Below, one piece after another: positions 35,343 to 44,744 of a DNA stretch of 64,000 nt. Below the pieces are notes generated by a model. That model saw only the letters and a list, made by a program, of their open reading frames with translations, had not been told where the DNA came from and searched no databases. Position 1 is the first letter of the stretch, and each line of letters starts with the position of its first letter. The translations under genes were made by a program, and so were the position numbers. Source of the DNA: Diphasiastrum complanatum (Eukaryota; Streptophyta; Lycopodiopsida; Lycopodiales; Lycopodiaceae); the NCBI GenBank assembly GCA_029204225.1, contig CM055099.1, positions 44,049,546-44,113,545 on the forward strand, written 5' to 3'.

Positions 35343-38300
35343 CAAAAGACAGGGCAAACAAGGAATTCAATAGCTTATGTTAGTACTAATCTATGTTGTT
35401 CATCTAATTCAATTCAAGAAGTAGTACTTGATTTGGGAGCCACCTCACATTTTGTTTCCTCAAAACAAATTTTGTTGAGTACAAGAAGACAAACTATTTG
35501 AGATTCATTATACTTGGAGACGGTTCTAAATACATGGTTGATGGAACTGGTGTATTATGGCTAGACACGAATCAGGGAGACAAGAAACTGGAGGAAGTTC
35601 TCTATGTCCCTACTCTTGATAAAGATCTTCTATATGTTGCTAAGATAGTCGATACAGGCATGTCAGTAACCTTCATGAAGAACTCTTGTAAATTGTTCGA
35701 GGAAGACTCTGATAACCTGGTTGCTAAAGGCAACAGAGAAGGAAATTTATACCACCTGAACATTCGAACTCAAATCGAACAAGTCAATCAAACTCAGGAA
35801 TCAAGAAATGTATTGTGGCACAAGAGGCTATGTCACATGAACATGGAAGCCTTGAACCAAGCCAATAAAAGTCAGAGAATTCAAGGAGTCAAAATCAAAA
35901 GTAGAGATATTCGAACTACCTGCGAATCTTGTCTTAAAGGCAAGATGACTAGAACACCTTTCAGTAAGGATGTTTATAAGACAACTAAGGTACTTGAAAT
36001 TGTGCATTCAAATATTTGTGGACCATTTGGAGTATTGTCGTTGGGTGATGCAAAGTACTTCGTTACGTTTATTGATGACTTCAACAAGTTCATTGTAGTA
36101 CACATTATTCGTACTAAATCTGAAGCTTTTGAGAAATTCGTTGAGTATACGAATTGGGCTGAGAAGCAAATAGGCAATAAGCTGAAGCAAATTCGCACAG
36201 ATCGTGGAGGTGAGTACATTTCCAACGAATTCAAAGCTTATTGTACTGATCAAGGTATTATGCACACGAAGACTACATCTTACACACCTCAACACAATGG
36301 AATAGTTGAACGAATGAATTGTACACTGATGAAAGCTGCAAGGTGTATGATGACTCATGCGAAAGCACCAAAACAGTTGTGGGCAAAAGCAGTGGCTATA
36401 TCAAATTATCTTTAGAATCGTATTCTGGAATCTGGAATATCGGATAAAACTCCTCATGAGATATGGTGGAAATCGAAGCCAAATCTTGCACATGTTTGGA
36501 CATTTGGATGCGCAGCGTATATGCACATACCATATAAGCTGAGAAAGAAACTCAATGAAAAGACCGTAAACAAGGTTATCTGGTAGGATTCGAGTTACAT
36601 TCGTCATATTATCGTGTTTATGTACCCGAAACTGGCAAGATAAAAGTTGTTCAAGATGTTAAATTTGATGAGATGAAATACATAGCAGACAGTAATCTAG
36701 TCAGCTATGAAATTCTCAAAAATTATTATGAGCTGCCAACGACAACAGAAGAAAAACAAGCAAAAGATGAAAGAGAGTTACTAGATCCAAAGGGAGGTCA
36801 AGATTGAGTACCTGACAAACTTGAATCGCCAACTCGAATTCCAGCAGAAAAGGTCGAATCAGAATCGAACTTAAAACCTGTAGAATCGAACTTGAAACCA
36901 CCTGTAAGAAGATCAGACAGACAATGAAAACCACCAGAAAGGTATGGTCAGGATGTTTTTAATACAACCATCAAATTTTGTGGATTCTCTGATGAACCTC
37001 AAACATTCGAGGAAGTTGTAGATTGACTAGATAAAGATCACTAATTCAGAAAATGGAGGACAAAATGTCATCCATGTACAAGAACAATGTATGGACACTT
37101 GCACCTATACCTGATGGTAGAAAACCACTCAAGTGCAAGTGGATCTATAAGATCAAAACAGGTCCTGATGGAGAAAACATCAGATACAAGACAAGGTTGG
37201 TTGCTAAAGGATTTTCACAGAAGTATGGGATCGACTACACTGATACTTTTTCACCGGTAGTCAAACATACATAATTTGCTTGTTATTTGCGTATACAGTG
37301 GCTCATGATCTGAAAATCCATATTGTGGATGAAAAAATTGCTTTCCTGCACGCAAAATTGGAAGAAGATTTATTCATGGACCAACCACTTGGTTTTGTAA
37401 GCCAAGAAAATCCAAAATACGGATGTCACATGAATAAAAGCATTTATGGTCTGAAACAAGCAACGAGACAATGGTATAGAAAGAAGGACGAAACACTACA
37501 TTCCATAGGCTTCAAACCTCTATTTGCTTAATCAAATGTCTATATCAAGCATGTCCAAAATGAAATAATCATTCTAGCTATTTATGTTAATGACACGCTT
37601 ATCTTCTCAAGAAGAGATAAGTTAATTTTAGATGTCAAAAGAGACATTTCCGAAATATTTGAGATCGATGACCTAGGAGAAGCTAAAATCTATCTAGACT
37701 TGTAGATCGTGAGAGACTTTGAAGGTGATAAGTTGTATCTTCACCAACAAAAGTACACTCAAAGATCATTGAAGACTTCAACATTCTCAAATGCAAAGGT
37801 GTGCATACTCCCATCATACTTGTAGCAATACTGAACAAGGCAGATTGTCCGTAGACTCTCGAGGAAGAGGAACGAATGGCCAAAACACCCTATCGTAGGC
37901 TGATTAGATCATTGTTATATCTTGCAGACAACACCAGACCTGATATAGTGTTTACTGTATACATGCCGAGCCAATATAATCAAAACCTAGGATCGTTACA
38001 TTGGAAGTTGGCAAAGAGAGTACTACAATATCTCCAAAAAATGAAAGTCTATGGACTGTGTTGTTCGAAGGAAGCTGAATTTCACATCGAATCTTACAGT
38101 GACACAAGCTAGGGAATCCATGAAGGATGATAGTTTAGCATCTGGCACAGCCATACTCTGGATTAGCAAGAAGCAAACAGTAGTAGCTCAATCTTCCTGT
38201 GAAGCGAACTATGTAGCAGCAGCAAAGATGGCAAACGAGCTGATCTAGAATAAACAGATATTGGAAGGATTTGATGAATCTAGTTCTGAACCTTATATCT

Positions 38301-38446
38301 TGTTAATGGATAGCACTTCAGCAATCTATCTTACGAAAGATCCTATATTTCACTCGAAAATGAAGCACATAGCTATCAAGTATCATGTGATTGGGACTTA
38401 GTCGAGAAAAGATACTGAAGACAGCCTTCATACCCACATAGGAAAT
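35343..38446 (+). mobile_element. copia F, pol only, no LTRs visible
   Basis: This plus-strand copia coding region runs from protease to RNase H between the LTR end of B and the LTR start of G. It has no gag, no LTR and no primer-binding site. It is the same family as the fragments at 8.8-9.5 and 10.9-11.3 kb. Confidence 0.82.
35420..38420 (+). pseudogene. copia F pol
   Basis: The protease site reads VVLDLGATSHFVSS, with Leu where the family has Ser (DSGAT), and a frameshift follows. From 35,498 a 305-codon frame has LWHKRLCHMNMEAL, KGKMTRTPFSKD, EIVHSNICGPFG (Asn instead of the first catalytic Asp), FIDDFNKF, IRTDRGGEYISNEFKAY and NGIVERMNCTL. TAG at 36,414 interrupts integrase. RT is at 37,053-37,531 ([46 protein letters not shown]). 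RNase H is at 37,876-38,248 (TPYRRLIRSLLYLADNTRPD, SWISKKQTVVAQ-like). Many stops; inactive. Confidence 0.85.
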
Positions 38447-38982
38447 TGTGAAAGATTTCAGATCCTTAAGATCCAATATACTTGAATGATCTTTGGTTAG
38501 AAAGAGAAATACACTACCAATTTCACCAATGTAGAAAAATCAGCATCTACACACGTGTGGATCCAAAAATAACAAATATAGATCATTCTACACATAGAAT
38601 TGCAAGCAATCACCAAGATAGTGCACCAGTGGATAGAACCATGTATAAGCATGAAATGAGATAGAGAAGAGAGAAGATGACTCTCTCCACGAGTTACATC
38701 CTTTTATAGCAGGTCCAAACCCTATTTGGCCACTTGGCTTTCCCACCAAAATGCTAACCCTACCAATATTGGGTCTAGATTCAATGTACCCAACTTATTC
38801 AAATTGAATCTACTCAAACTCGCATTCTATCTTTCCCACACTTTCAAAAAGTGTTTATTCAATTGAAATTTAGACTAATGAACTTTGAAAAGTCAACCTC
38901 TAAGTCTAAAACAAGTTTTGGCCTCAATATGTCAAATATGGAAATATTGCAAAATGTGATGAAACTAGTTGAATCTTTCACA
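38447..38982 (-). repeat. 3' LTR of copia G
   Basis: This 536-bp LTR has TGTGAAAGATT...AATCTTTCACA ends (11-bp inverted pair with one gap). On the minus strand a TATA box, TATAAAAG, lies at 38,708-38,701. The polypurine tract TTGAAGAGGGAG lies at 38,983-38,994. The tract and LTR match copia I at 19,829-20,137. Confidence 0.92.
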
Positions 38983-39441
38983 CTCCCTCTTCAACTAGTT
39001 TTAGCATAGACTTTGATAATATTCCAAGTGAAGTCCTATGCTTCATGAACAAGTCTTTTCCCAATGCTTTGGTGAAAATATCAGCTACACATTCCCTTGA
39101 AGACACATGTTGAAGCTCCACCTCCTTTGCAATGACTCGCTCCCTCACAAAATGATATTGTATCTCAATATGCTTGCTCCTAGCATGAAAGATAGGATTG
39201 GATGCCATTCTTTGGGCTGATTGATTGTCACAAAAGATGATTGGGCTCTCTGAAAAATCCTAGTGGCTTGTTTCTTTGACATCCATGATATAGCTCCATC
39301 ACCTATGAAAATACAATAAGAACTAATGGATTTCCTATCCATTACATCTTCAGCATAGTCCGAATCTGAAAATCCAAAAAGATTAGGTGATGATCCCTCA
39401 TACAATATGCCAAAATCTTGAGTTCCAATGATGTACCTCAA
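38978..39441 (-). pseudogene. copia G RNase H C-terminal part
   Basis: The frame from 39,441 reads LRYIIGTQDFGILYEGSS, GFSDSDYAEDVMDRKSISSY and AISWMSKKQA. A short deletion and frame change near 39,255 follow, and the second frame gives MASNPIFHARSKHIEIQYHF, ADIFTKALGKDLF and KLVEEGV just before the polypurine tract. The upstream half of RNase H and all of RT are absent, having been replaced by the module that ends at 39,453. Confidence 0.82.
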
Positions 39442-39452
39442 AACTCGCTTTT

Positions 39453-42407
39453 CTAGCTTCCAATGCTCTTAGCATAGTTTTTGCCAATAGAACTTTGATC
39501 CATCATAAGAATGATCTTCTTCCTAAGAATAAATCTCCTTTCAATGATCATGTAATGCTCAAAATAGAAACAACCATAATTGATATAGAGAATAGTGTCC
39601 CCTTGGGATGCTTCACTATTTCTTACATCAATTTTACATGTAAAAATGTGACTAGAACATGAAGAATCAAATAGAATGTAAATGAAATGATTCCACCATG
39701 CTTCCAACTCTGAACTCTCTGGAAAAATACAGCAAACAAACAATAAATGTGAGTGATCAACTTTTGCTTGCATGTCTCCTCCTTCTTTGTCCTTTGTTGC
39801 CTTGTATCCACCATGATACTCCATGAATGAGCCTCCATTTTCATCTTGCCACAAGAAACCATCAAACCTTGGAAATCCATGAGTAGGTGAGTACATAAAT
39901 GATGCAAATCCAGCACCACATGACTCCGTAAACCAAGTAGTTTGCACTAGTCCATCTTCAAGATCTACTTGACACAAGAAAATGACCATGAATTCACCAA
40001 AAATTGACAATCTCCAAGTATTGGCACCAAGTAGCTCAACACTTGAGAACTTAGCCATGAATGAGTGACATAATGAATCTCCAATAGCTTCATTTCCATC
40101 AGCAAAATCAGCCAAGAATGCTAGTACAAATCCAACATCAAAACAATGCTCACCAATGTAGCTAGTTTTACCATATCTTGACAATTTGCACACATCCACA
40201 TGAAATTGCTCAAACATGAGATAGAACAAGTAAAGTAAACTTGAACAACACTTCCTTGCTGCTCCTTTGACCTTACTTGAGTCTTCAATATGCTGCAAAA
40301 ACAAATCCATAACACCTTTGCCAATTACCTCTCCTTTGATGCTCTTAACTAGCTCCAAATTGCCAACTTCCCTTTTGACTAGTTGAAGCGCTTTGAGATC
40401 AACCTCTTGATCTTCAACTTGACCATCAAAGTCATTGAACAAACTTTGTTTTCCAGATCCATTACTTGATTTTACAGCAAGATAACATCCATCCACTTGC
40501 ATAGCTCCATGTACACAAGAAGATCTTCCAAAAGATGTTTCACTCTTCATAAGAGATCGATACTCAAGATCCATTGCTTGGATCCACTCCTCTTCTTTCC
40601 TTGCTTGATCTACACTTGTAAGATCATCCAAAGAGGTTAGGAAAGCAACATAATTTCCAAAAACTACTTGCTTACCCTTTTGATCATATGTGAGCCTTGA
40701 AGGTACTTGTCTTTCTCTTGATGTTCTCCTTGGCTTTTGACTTGATGAAGGTCCATCATCACCACCATCCAAAGTAGGATCCTTCTCATCAACATCAAGA
40801 ATGTTAGATCCATCTACTTTACCATCAATCATGCTTGAAGACACCTTTGGAATGTTTCCCTCATAAAAAATGACATCTCTACCAGCAATCACTTTGTTAG
40901 TAGAAGGAATGTAAACCTTGTAGGCTTTACTCACCTCACTATATCCAACAAAAATACCTCTTCTTGAAGATGGATCCTCCTTGGTCATATCATCAAGAGT
41001 CATGTTGACATAGCATGTGCATCCAAAGGTTCTTAGAAAGTTGACACTCGGCCTCCTCTTGAATAGCATCTCAAAAGGTGTCCTTCCATCCAAAATAGCA
41101 CTCGGCCACCTATTGCACAAGAAATTGGCACACAACAAAGCTTGATCCCAAAATGGTTTGTCAAGATTAGCACTTAACCTCATAGCTTTAGCACTTTCAC
41201 ATAAAGTTCTATTCTTCCTTTCAGCCACTCCATTTTGTTGTGGGGTCCTTGATGTTGTATACTCCCTCTTGATCCCATGCTCATCACAAAAGGCCTTGAA
41301 CTTGTTAGATATGTACTCACCACCATTGTCACCTCTCAAGCACTTGATCTTTGTGGAGAATTGGTTCTCCCTTGCATTCTTGAACTTGACAAAGACATCA
41401 TACACTTCATCCTTGCTCTTTAGTAGATAGATCCAACAAAATCTATTAAAATCATCAATGAGTGTTACATACATCTTAGCTCCACTATTGCTAATTGTAG
41501 TAAATCCATGAATATCCAAATGTACAAGTTGAAAAGGCTTTGTAGATCTAGAAATAGATCTAGTATAAGGTAGTCTATGTGACTTAGACAAAGCACAAGA
41601 CTCACAAACATGCTTGTCATTACTTAAGGAACTTGGAAGACCAATCACAACCTTCTTCCTTGCCATTACCTCCAATGACTTGAAGTTGAGGTGTCCCATC
41701 CTTTTGTGCCAAACCTCTTGAATAGAAATTTGCTCCCTTGTAACACATCCAACTTGGTTAGCAATAACACAAGCATCAAGTTTGAACACCTTCCCTTGCC
41801 TTTTACCTTTTCCAATCAAGACATCCTTTCTTTTGATCAAACAATCATCTCCATCAAACTCCACCTTGAGGCCCTTACTTAGCATTTGACTCACACTAAG
41901 CAAATTCTTGGTAATAGATGGAATAAACAAGACATCCTCCAAATGAACATTCCTATTTGTAGAGAGAGAAATAGGAATTGTGCCAATCCCTTTGATTGCA
42001 CACTCACCATCATTGGCCATGTAGATCACCCTCTTGTCATCTCCATATGCCAACAAAGAAGTGAAGTACTCTTTGTGAAAGGTCATGTTTGAACTTGCTC
42101 CACTATCAATCCACCAAGGATCTAGATCTCCATCATTAGCAAGCATACATGAAGACATCACAAAAGCATCATCATTTGCATCTTGCACATCCAAACCATC
42201 CTCATCAAGAGTAAGATTACCTTGCTTGTCTCCTTGATCTCTCTTCTTCTTGTAGCGCTCACTTGCAAAGTGTCCTTTGATGCCACAATAGAAGCACTTG
42301 AGCTTTGATCTATCCTTCTTTTTGCCACTTGAAGAAGCATCCACTTGATCTTGCCCTTTAGACCACTTGCTTTTGGTTTTGCCCTTGAATTTGCCCTTTG
42401 TGAACAT
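39453..42407 (-). CDS. copia G ORF: zinc knuckle, protease, integrase, RT stub, novel module
   Basis: This is a 984-codon uninterrupted frame. Residues 1-65 are the nucleocapsid with knuckle CFYCGIKGHFASER, whose fourth ligand (Cys) is Arg. Protease is at about 95-110 (WWIDSGASSNMTFHKEYF). GAG-pre-integrase is at about 230 (VWHKRMGHLNFKSL). Integrase is at about 290-450 with HLDIHG, CLRGDNGGEYISNKFKAF and NGVAERKNRTL carrying D, D and E. RT starts at EEEWIQAMDLEYRSLM. At about residue 624 the frame passes into a 360-residue module: GRSSCVHGAMQVDGCYLAVK, GKTSYIGEHCFDVGFVLAF, FGEFMVIFLCQVDLEDGLV, WFTESCGAGFASFMY and ERRFILRKKIILMMDQ. It has several hydrophobic stretches and many Cys. I recognise no family for it. 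Confidence 0.8.
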   Translation of the reverse strand: MFTKGKFKGKTKSKWSKGQDQVDASSSGKKKDRSKLKCFYCGIKGHFASERYKKKRDQGDKQGNLTLDEDGLDVQDANDDAFVMSSCMLANDGDLDPWWIDSGASSNMTFHKEYFTSLLAYGDDKRVIYMANDGECAIKGIGTIPISLSTNRNVHLEDVLFIPSITKNLLSVSQMLSKGLKVEFDGDDCLIKRKDVLIGKGKRQGKVFKLDACVIANQVGCVTREQISIQEVWHKRMGHLNFKSLEVMARKKVVIGLPSSLSNDKHVCESCALSKSHRLPYTRSISRSTKPFQLVHLDIHGFTTISNSGAKMYVTLIDDFNRFCWIYLLKSKDEVYDVFVKFKNARENQFSTKIKCLRGDNGGEYISNKFKAFCDEHGIKREYTTSRTPQQNGVAERKNRTLCESAKAMRLSANLDKPFWDQALLCANFLCNRWPSAILDGRTPFEMLFKRRPSVNFLRTFGCTCYVNMTLDDMTKEDPSSRRGIFVGYSEVSKAYKVYIPSTNKVIAGRDVIFYEGNIPKVSSSMIDGKVDGSNILDVDEKDPTLDGGDDGPSSSQKPRRTSRERQVPSRLTYDQKGKQVVFGNYVAFLTSLDDLTSVDQARKEEEWIQAMDLEYRSLMKSETSFGRSSCVHGAMQVDGCYLAVKSSNGSGKQSLFNDFDGQVEDQEVDLKALQLVKREVGNLELVKSIKGEVIGKGVMDLFLQHIEDSSKVKGAARKCCSSLLYLFYLMFEQFHVDVCKLSRYGKTSYIGEHCFDVGFVLAFLADFADGNEAIGDSLCHSFMAKFSSVELLGANTWRLSIFGEFMVIFLCQVDLEDGLVQTTWFTESCGAGFASFMYSPTHGFPRFDGFLWQDENGGSFMEYHGGYKATKDKEGGDMQAKVDHSHLLFVCCIFPESSELEAWWNHFIYILFDSSCSSHIFTCKIDVRNSEASQGDTILYINYGCFYFEHYMIIERRFILRKKIILMMDQSSIGKNYAKSIGS

Positions 42408-43018
42408 AGCATCCTCTTGAAGTGTCGATGTAGATCCACCTCTTGTTGAAGTCTATATTCCTCATTGATCAAGATCTCTTGAAGATCCATCAAACTTGGC
42501 AAAGTCTTTTGAGTAGCAATACTTTGAACAATGTTAGCATGAGCATCCAACAAGCCATTAAGAATCACTTGAATAAGCTCTCCTTCCTTAATGCTTTCAT
42601 CTATGCAAGCTAACTCATCATTCAATGCTTTCATTCTCAAAACAAAAGTACTTGGACTTTCTTCATTCTTTTGCAAACAAGAAAAGATTTGCCTTCTTAG
42701 AGTCAAAACTCTAGAAGTAGACTTGGATTCATAAAGCTTCTTCAATGAATTCCAAGCTTCCAAAGATGATGTGCACTTACCAACTTCCTTGAGAAGTTCA
42801 TTGGTAACATTCATCTTTATCATGTGTAGAGCCTTCTTGGCCCTCTTGTCATACCTCAATTGATCTTGTTGTGTTTCTGGTTTCTCCTCCAAACCTACAA
42901 CAATATCCAAAACATCATTCATCTCAAGAAGTGAGTCCATCCTCACTTTCCATAATGAATAGTTACTTGAGGTAAGCCTATCATTGGCTTCCAACATGAC
43001 TCCAATTGAGGTTGCCAT
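42158..43018 (-). pseudogene. copia G gag
   Basis: It starts at an ATG at 43,018 with MATSIGVMLEANDRLTSSNY. The gag-polypeptide pattern follows: LWKVRMDSLLEMNDVLDIV, NELLKEVGKCTSSLEAWNSL, SRVLTLRRQIFSCLQ, LIQVILNGLLDAHANIV and LQEILINEEYRLQQ. A one-base frameshift near 42,440 takes it out of frame with the pol ORF, which overlaps from 42,407. In element I this join is in frame, so I read this as a mutation and not as programmed frameshifting. Gag would build the particle. Confidence 0.83.
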
Positions 43019-43608
43019 GTAGCAATGACCTGATCTTCTCTTTCAACCTGTTTCAATGCACAAAGCACTCCTTTGAACAACAACAAATGCTTTCAAAAGA
43101 AATCACCAAGATTTGAAACTATCTCACAAATTCTCTTCTAGCACTTATCCAAGCAAATCAACACATAGAATCATGGAATCTTGATCAACCTATGATCTAT
43201 CCTCAATCTAATGACTTTTGCCACTTCCTAATATTGAAACACACTCAAATGAAGTCCTAAAACCTCACTATCTAGAGATCCAATCAAAATTAGGGTTTTG
43301 ACAAAATCACAAAAAATTGACTATTCCAAATCTACATGCAAATGCTGAAAATTTGATATGCAATGTATAAGCCACCACTTAGGCTGAACCAATGATCCAA
43401 AAATCGGCCAAATCCAGCATGTGAATTCAAAAAACGGAATTGAACAAGTATATTGACCTATTTAGTGTTTTGATCTACAAAAGATCCAATCTACAAAAGC
43501 AAAAAAAATCCAATTTTGGTGTAGAATCCTCTCTAGCATGCTCTAGACTTGATATCTTCACCAAATCATTGATAGATCTGATTTCCTCCTTCATAACCTG
43601 AAACACAA
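43019..43608 (-). other. leader of copia G
   Basis: This is untranslated DNA between the primer-binding site and gag. No ORF or other feature is seen. Confidence 0.7.
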
Positions 43609-43620
43609 GCTCTGATACCA
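43609..43620 (-). promoter_or_regulatory. primer-binding site of copia G
   Basis: The minus strand reads TGGTATCAGAGC, complementary to the 3' end of initiator-Met tRNA, directly next to the LTR remnant at 43,621. Confidence 0.92.
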
Positions 43621-43731
43621 TGTGAAAGATTTCAGATCCTTAAGATCCAATCTACTTGAATGATCTTTGGTTAGAAAGAGAAATACACTACCAATTTCAC
43701 GAATGTAGAAAAATCAGCATCTACACACAAT
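43621..43731 (-). repeat. remnant of the 5' LTR of copia G
   Basis: These 111 bp match 38,447-38,557 with about two mismatches, then break off. About 39 bp of unmatched DNA follow before the copia C LTR at 43,771. Confidence 0.88.
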
Positions 43732-43770
43732 TTGAGATGCAAACACTAATAGAACTTGATCAAAATTGAA

Positions 43771-44307
43771 GGTATGTAATCCCTAAGGCGCCCTTAGATT
43801 CAAGGCCAAGAAGAAGACGAAAAAGCTGAAAAGTGCCTTAAACTAAAAGGCAGTGAGAAAGACGAAAAGTGCCTTAGTTTAGAGGTAGCGAAGAAAACCA
43901 AAAACGACGAAGGTGCCTTAAAATGATTTTACGGTTTTCTGGGTACTTTGCTGCATTTTTCGCAAAGAGAAAGAGGCGAAAAAAATGAAAGTGGTCTAGA
44001 AATGGTTTAAGTCATTCTGGCCAGTGTGTCACATTTTTCGTGAATGAAAACAGACGAAGAAGACGGAAAAAGCAAAGGTGCCTTAAGAATATTTTCTAAG
44101 GCATTCTGGCCACTTGGCCAGTGTGTCACATTTTTTGCTGAGAGCAAAAGGCGAAGAAGGAGAAGGTGCCTAAAAATGATTTCTGAGGCACAAGAAATCT
44201 CAAGGAAAAAAAATGTGAAGGCCCAAAAATATGTTGTCGGCCTTCGATTTTTCAGGATGCTCATTACTTGAACGATTTGTTTAAGGCAAAGCATAAGAAA
44301 TCTAAAA
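43771..44307 (-). repeat. truncated 5' LTR of copia C
   Basis: This aligns with 29,115-29,658, including the GGTGCCCTTA words. The outer end reads AAATCTAAAA, one change from the AAATCTAACA of the left LTR, then the target duplication AAATG (44,308-44,312). Confidence 0.87.
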
Positions 44308-44737
44308 AAATGAACGTCAAACCTACTTTTCTTAATGGAGTGTTAGATGAAGAGGTATATTTAGAGCAACCTCAAGGGTCTTTTGAGCCAGGGAGAGTTT
44401 GTAAACTCAACAAAGCCATATATGGATTGAAGGAAGCACCACGAGCGTGGTACTCTTGCATTGATGAACACTTCAAGCGAAGGGGAATGGTAAAGAGTGA
44501 TGTTGATCCTAATCTTTACATTCTTAGGCAAAACTCAAATTTAGTGCTCATTGTCCTCTATTTCGATGATTTGATTATTACAGGAAGTAATATGGGCTTA
44601 ATTGACGAAATCAAATCATACTTTTCCAATACCTTTGACATGAGTGATTCAGGATTGATGCATTATTGTCTTGGTATTGAAGTTTGACAAAAGGAAGGCA
44701 GTGTTATTCTTACGCAAAGCAAGTATGCATGGAATTG
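44308..44737 (+). pseudogene. copia RT, right half (continuation of 28.2-28.56 kb)
   Basis: The frame reads MNVKPTFLNGVLDEEVYLEQ, RVCKLNKAIYGLKEAPRAWY, LYILRQNSNLVLIVLYFDDL (catalytic box YFDD in place of YVDD) and LMHYCLGIEV. A stop follows, then GSVILTQSKY before gypsy-derived sequence takes over at about 44,740. Its first residues continue the KIQQ at 28,555 once the AAATG duplication is removed. It would have been the palm of the polymerase. Confidence 0.87.
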
Positions 44738-44744
44738 AGTCCAC

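Larger units (their letters stand above)
38447..43731 (-). mobile_element. copia G: nearly intact, RT replaced by unknown module
   Basis: Right to left: the remnant of the 5' LTR (43,621-43,731), primer-binding site (43,609-43,620), leader, gag (from 43,018), zinc knuckle, protease, integrase, module (about 40,536-39,453), a piece of RNase H (39,441-38,978), polypurine tract and 3' LTR (38,447-38,982). Only about two differences are seen in the 111 bp shared by the two LTR ends, so the insertion is fairly recent. The RT palm, with its YVDD box, is absent, so mobilisation must have been in trans. Confidence 0.85.
28561..44307 (-). mobile_element. copia C, minus strand, containing nested elements B, F and G
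   Basis: The left (3') LTR is 28,561-29,658, with a polypurine tract at 29,659-29,670 and a broken pol at about 30,052-32,440. The right (5') LTR is truncated and survives at about 43,771-44,307. AAATG flanks the outer ends (28,556-28,560 and 44,308-44,312), and the interrupted host RT reads across the gap. Three other copia elements, at 32,467-35,342, 35,343-38,446 and 38,447-43,731, lie inside. A deletion has removed gag, the primer site and part of the 5' LTR. Confidence 0.85.

Noticed and set aside
42158-42440. Programmed gag-pol frameshift in copia G
   Set aside because: Copia elements normally use one frame, and the related element I is in frame at this point. No slippery heptamer with a downstream structure is apparent.
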